From contig DCAA01000002.1 of NCBI GenBank assembly GCA_002311345.1, positions 58,230 to 85,058 of the forward strand: a DNA stretch of 26,829 bases, written 5' to 3'. This document shows, in pieces, positions 23,794-26,829 of this stretch; the first letter of the stretch is position 1, and every line of letters begins with the position of its first letter. The notes beneath the pieces are model-generated. The model was not told the DNA's origin, ran no database searches, and saw only the letters and a list, made by a program, of their open reading frames with translations. The DNA comes from Planctomycetes bacterium UBA1146 (lineage in GTDB: Bacteria > Planctomycetota > UBA8108 > UBA1146). The position numbers were made by a program, and so were the translations under genes.

Positions 23794-24390
23794 ATGAGCA
23801 CCGAGACAGCGAAGATCGGGTTCCTCCTCTCGGGGGGAGGCCGAACCCTGGAGAACCTGGTCGAGGTGATCGAACAACGATCCCTCGCTGCTCGCATCTG
23901 TCTGGTCATTTCCAATCGGAGCGGCATCGGTGGGCTCGAGAGAGCTCGTCGACTGGGGATCCCGAGCCAGATCCATCCCTGCAAGAACACTGAGGGCTCG
24001 GTTGAGATCTTCCAGGCTCTCGATGAAGCCGGCTGCCAGTGGGCACTACTGGGAGGGTGGCTGCGGAAACTTGTGGTGCCACCAGAATGGCTAGGGCGGG
24101 TCGTGAACATCCACCCGTCGCTGCTACCGCGACATGGTGGGGCCGGATGTTACGGAGATCATGTCCATCGAAGGGTTCTCGAAGGCGGAGATTCCACGAC
24201 CGGGTGTACGGTGCACTTTGTCGATGATGATTATGATCACGGACCCGTGATTCTCCAGGAAGAGATTCCAGTGCTACCCGACGACACCGTCGAATCACTC
24301 GGTTCGAGGGTCTTCGAGGCGGAGATCCGCGCCTATCCAAAGGCTCTCGAGAAGATCCTCGCTGGCGAGGCGATCTTCGACAGGATCTAG
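23794..24390 (+). CDS. purN: PurN-type phosphoribosylglycinamide formyltransferase
   Basis: 198 residues, start ATG 23794. The family transfers a formyl group from 10-formyltetrahydrofolate to glycinamide ribonucleotide in purine synthesis. Catalytic residues are present: Asn105 and His107 in VNIHPSLLP and Asp148 in YDHGP. The N-terminal phosphate loop reads SGGGRTLENL instead of SGNGSNLQA, and a GGAGCYGDHVH insertion follows the LLP motif. I recall both variations from planctomycete-type and related PurN homologues, where they are annotated as PurN; other formyltransferases cannot be excluded. The TAG stop shares CTAG with the tyrS stop on the other strand. Confidence 0.88.
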   Translation: MSTETAKIGFLLSGGGRTLENLVEVIEQRSLAARICLVISNRSGIGGLERARRLGIPSQIHPCKNTEGSVEIFQALDEAGCQWALLGGWLRKLVVPPEWLGRVVNIHPSLLPRHGGAGCYGDHVHRRVLEGGDSTTGCTVHFVDDDYDHGPVILQEEIPVLPDDTVESLGSRVFEAEIRAYPKALEKILAGEAIFDRI

Positions 24391-25592
24391 CCGCTACGAA
24401 TGCGGCGAAACTTTCTCTTCCCGACCTGTAGCACCATACCATCTCGAATCTCGATAAGGCCGCGCGGATCCTCGATACGAACCTCGTCGATCCGAACCCC
24501 TCCCCCCTCGATGTTGCGCCTTGCATCGTTGTTCTTCTCGACCAACCCGGCATCGACGACCAGTTTCACGATCCAGATCTTGCCGTCCTCGAGATCCGCT
24601 GAAGGGACGATGTACTCGTCCATTTGCTCAGGGATCTCACCCTTACTGAAGACCTTCTTGAAGTTCTCCTCGGCAGCCAGCGACTCATCTTCACCGTGAT
24701 AAAGGCGCACGAGAGTGCGGGCGAGCAACCCCTTGGCATCCCGTGGAGACCCTTCGAGAACCTGCTCGATCTGCGGCATCGTCAAATCGGAGGCCAACAG
24801 GAAATAATCCCTCATCGCCTCATCGGGAATCGACATCGTCTTGCCGTAGATCTCCTGAGGTGGATCGGAGATGCCGATGGAATTACCATGGGTTTTTGAC
24901 ATCTTGCGCGATCCATCCGTTCCGACCAGTAGCGGCAGTGTGATGCAAACCTGAGCCTCCTGGTTCTCCTGTCGCATCAGATCCCGTCCCAGCAACAGAT
25001 TGAAGGTCTGGTCCGTCCCCCCCAGTTCGATATCTGCCTCGACCTTGACGGAATCCCACGCTTGCATGAGGGGATAGATGAACTCGTGCACACTGATGGG
25101 TTTCCCTGAGGTGTATCGATTGTGGAAGTCATCGCGTTCGAGTTGGCGGGCCACGGTCGTACGACTACAGAGACCGATCACTTCGAGAAACGACATCTTC
25201 TGGAACCAGTCGCCATTCCAGCGCAGTTCGGTGCGGTCTCGATCGAGGATCTTCCAGGCTTGTTCGAGATAATCCCCGGCGTTCTCCCTGCACTGGTCAT
25301 GAGTCAACGTTGGACGGGTCTTATCGCGACCTGAGGGATCTCCGACACAAGCGGTGTAATCGCCCACGATGAGGACCGCGAGATGACCCGCATCCTGGAA
25401 CTGCCTCAGTTTTCTCAGTGGAACAGCATGGCCGATGTGGAGTTGAGGATTGGTGGGATCCACTCCGAGTTTGACTCGCAAGGGACGATTCTCGGTCCTC
25501 GATCGGGACCACTTCTTCTTCAGTTCTTCTTCGGTATCTATCGAGACCACTCCGCGAATGACCTCATCGAATCCTTCGAAATCGCCGGACAT
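24387..25592 (-). CDS. tyrS: Tyrosyl-tRNA synthetase TyrS
   Basis: 401 residues from ATG 25592, preceded by GGGGAAG at good spacing and only 2 bases after the stop of the upstream gene; an in-frame ATG 20 codons upstream lies inside that gene. Class I signatures: LHIGH (51-55) and KMSKT (230-234, usual form KMSKS). GGTDQTFNLLLGRDL (191-205) is the bacterial tyrosine/ATP-pocket segment. An S4-type RNA-binding domain forms the C terminus (about 335-401; RRNIEGGGVRIDEVRIEDP). It charges tRNA-Tyr. Confidence 0.94.
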   Translation of the reverse strand: MSGDFEGFDEVIRGVVSIDTEEELKKKWSRSRTENRPLRVKLGVDPTNPQLHIGHAVPLRKLRQFQDAGHLAVLIVGDYTACVGDPSGRDKTRPTLTHDQCRENAGDYLEQAWKILDRDRTELRWNGDWFQKMSFLEVIGLCSRTTVARQLERDDFHNRYTSGKPISVHEFIYPLMQAWDSVKVEADIELGGTDQTFNLLLGRDLMRQENQEAQVCITLPLLVGTDGSRKMSKTHGNSIGISDPPQEIYGKTMSIPDEAMRDYFLLASDLTMPQIEQVLEGSPRDAKGLLARTLVRLYHGEDESLAAEENFKKVFSKGEIPEQMDEYIVPSADLEDGKIWIVKLVVDAGLVEKNNDARRNIEGGGVRIDEVRIEDPRGLIEIRDGMVLQVGKRKFRRIRSG

Positions 25593-25594
25593 CG

Positions 25595-26707
25595 CTATCT
25601 TCCCCCATCGGAATCGCGCCGTACCTGACGGGTCACTCCCCAGATCTTCCATGCTCTCGCAGATCGTTCCCGGATCAACCCTGTCACATCCTCTAGCAGA
25701 CGCACGAGCAGATCATCGAGAACACCGTCATGGCTTCCGAGGGACCCGAGCAGGTCATCCACGATCGAATCGCCGGGAGAGGCAGAAATTCCGTCCTCGA
25801 GCCGTTGCGCCATCCACAGGTGCCGAGCGATCAGCATCCGGGTGCGATCCCCCTCCAGCAGCGCTTTTCGTAGTTCCCGGAGGGGAGCTTCGATGACGGC
25901 CTCGTACCCCTTGACGACGGCGACGCCTTTTTCCTTGATCCAGGGCAGTCCCCGGGTGATCTCTCCCTCTTTCGTCATGATCCGAATCGGTCTCGTCACG
26001 CCGGTGACGACCCATTCCTGCAATACTGGCATCGCAACCGGGACTGGCAATGGCAATGTTACGGGAACTCCCCGACTCTCACCTGGTTCGACTCGAAATC
26101 CACTTTCGATCCTTAGAATCCGGACATCTGAGCTGATGGTCTCGCTACCATTCTCGTAGACCTCTCTGAGGCTCAAGTAGATCTGCCCCAGTAGAGCATT
26201 TTCGGCTCGATCCCCGAACTGGATCGGCTCGCTCGAGAGGTTCTCGACCAGCACGGACCCGCGCAATCTCGGTAGCGGAAACGACGCTGGATCTGCTGGA
26301 TCATGGGAAAACCGAATGACCAGAACGCTTCGAGCCAGATGTCGACCGTGAGCCCTTCGGCGTAGTTTTCTCACCTCCGCCAGCAGTGGGAACGGATCTG
26401 GGGCCAAGGCTATAATCGCCTCGCACAACTTCCAGGACTTCTCGTACGACCCGTTCTCGAAGGCAAGAATGGCCTCCTGGTAACGAGAGGTCAGAAACAC
26501 GATTACGGCTTCCGAGGAAGATTCGTCATCGGGGACATCCGCACTCGAAACCAGCGGGCTTGTTTCGGACATAGGTGGATCGGTTCGAGAATCCTCATCG
26601 CCGATGCCGCAATATCCGACAGCGGCGACCAGAAGAAATACCACCAGCCACAAACCTCGGCACAGGAGGTTCAAGTTCGATTGCAACCCGGTTGAACAAG
26701 AAGCCAT
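25595..26707 (-). CDS. Membrane-anchored protein of unknown function
   Basis: 370 residues from ATG 26707, seven bases after the stop of the preceding gene. ATG 26758 (387 residues, with GGAGG about 10 bases upstream but a 44-base overlap) is a real alternative. One N-terminal membrane segment is seen (LWLVVFLLVAAVGYCGIG, about 19-36; not a proper lipobox). An acidic Ser/Asp/Pro linker follows, then a helical stretch that resembles a TPR-like repeat (YQEAILAFENGSYEKSWKLC), then a beta-rich part (about 125-260; SVLVENLSSEPIQFG and VEPGESRGVPVTLPLP read like an immunoglobulin-like fold), then a helical C terminus. The bulk should be periplasmic. I recognise no catalytic motif. It is coupled to tyrS with a 2-base gap, and transcription runs from the acidic-tail gene through this gene to tyrS. 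Confidence 0.75.
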   Translation of the reverse strand: MASCSTGLQSNLNLLCRGLWLVVFLLVAAVGYCGIGDEDSRTDPPMSETSPLVSSADVPDDESSSEAVIVFLTSRYQEAILAFENGSYEKSWKLCEAIIALAPDPFPLLAEVRKLRRRAHGRHLARSVLVIRFSHDPADPASFPLPRLRGSVLVENLSSEPIQFGDRAENALLGQIYLSLREVYENGSETISSDVRILRIESGFRVEPGESRGVPVTLPLPVPVAMPVLQEWVVTGVTRPIRIMTKEGEITRGLPWIKEKGVAVVKGYEAVIEAPLRELRKALLEGDRTRMLIARHLWMAQRLEDGISASPGDSIVDDLLGSLGSHDGVLDDLLVRLLEDVTGLIRERSARAWKIWGVTRQVRRDSDGGR

Positions 26708-26714
26708 CGGGTTG

Positions 26715-26829
26715 CTAGGAATCCCGGGACTCCCCGTCTTGCTCATCGGTATCGGCATCTTCTGCAGCTTCCTCCGAAGGTTGTTCCTCTTTAGCCTCCT
26801 CGGCAGGCTCTTCCTCAGCAGCCTGCTCG
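26715..26829 (-). CDS. Acidic C-terminal tail of an unknown protein (5' part outside window)
   Basis: The last 37 codons of a gene entering from the right edge, ending in TAG at 26715-26717. The residues are almost entirely Glu, Ala, Asp and Gln (for example EEEPAEEAKEEQ), a disordered acidic tail. The frame is open to the edge and its stop lies just ahead of the next gene's start. The identity cannot be judged from a low-complexity tail; several ribosomal and translation proteins carry such tails, but so do many others. Confidence 0.55.
   Translation of the reverse strand, partial: EQAAEEEPAEEAKEEQPSEEAAEDADTDEQDGESRDS

Noticed and set aside
22827..24110. 427-codon minus-strand frame antisense to PNP, clpP and purN
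   Set aside because: It spans three confident genes and their gaps and has no recognisable motif or ribosome binding site.

Overview
The window is a gene-dense stretch of a bacterial chromosome of moderately high GC. It has no rRNA, tRNA, IS element, phage gene or CRISPR array that I can see. It consists of two divergent gene blocks meeting near 15.0 kb and a third block entering from the right edge. MurE carries the meso-diaminopimelate DNPR motif, and the cell-wall and division genes have transmembrane or periplasmic parts, so this is a peptidoglycan-building, probably diderm, bacterium. Several features resemble Planctomycetota or related lineages: the PurN variant (SGGGRTL plus GAGCYG), an FHA-Ser/Thr kinase, a zinc-ribbon protein of a type I recall from planctomycetes, and frequent TTG/GTG starts. 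That placement is inference from memory, not a search result.

Region 1 (about 13.9 kb down to 1, minus strand) is a division and cell-wall (dcw) cluster in the order mraZ, 87-aa unknown, rsmH, ftsL, ftsI, murE, murF, ftsW, murG, LysM protein, murC, murB, ftsQ. After a gap of about 160 bp follow a small MshEN/GspE-N-like protein and an Ala/Gln pentapeptide-repeat protein that runs off the left edge. Most junctions are 4-base NTGA stop/start overlaps, so the cluster probably behaves as one translationally coupled operon. It makes the UDP-MurNAc-pentapeptide (MurB, C, E, F) and lipid II (MurG), and supplies the septal synthase pair FtsW/FtsI with FtsL/FtsQ. mraY and murD, normally between murF and ftsW, are absent, as are ddl, ftsA and ftsZ. 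A set of four roughly 10-bp-spaced boxes upstream of mraZ looks like a classical MraZ operator.

Region 2 (13.93-15.14 kb) holds a regulatory or empty stretch, a zinc-ribbon protein on the minus strand, and a divergent intergenic region that probably carries the dnaE promoter.

Region 3 (15.1-24.4 kb, plus strand) is a tight run: dnaE, yggS-type PLP-homeostasis protein, FHA-Ser/Thr kinase, DUF167 protein, purine nucleoside phosphorylase, ClpP and PurN-type formyltransferase. It joins DNA replication, nucleotide metabolism, proteolysis and signalling without an obvious single pathway.

Region 4 (24.4-26.8 kb, minus strand) is an acidic-tailed protein (partial), a membrane-anchored protein of unknown function, and tyrS. 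tyrS converges on purN so closely that the two stop codons share one CTAG.

I see no rho-independent terminator with a convincing T-run anywhere in the window.
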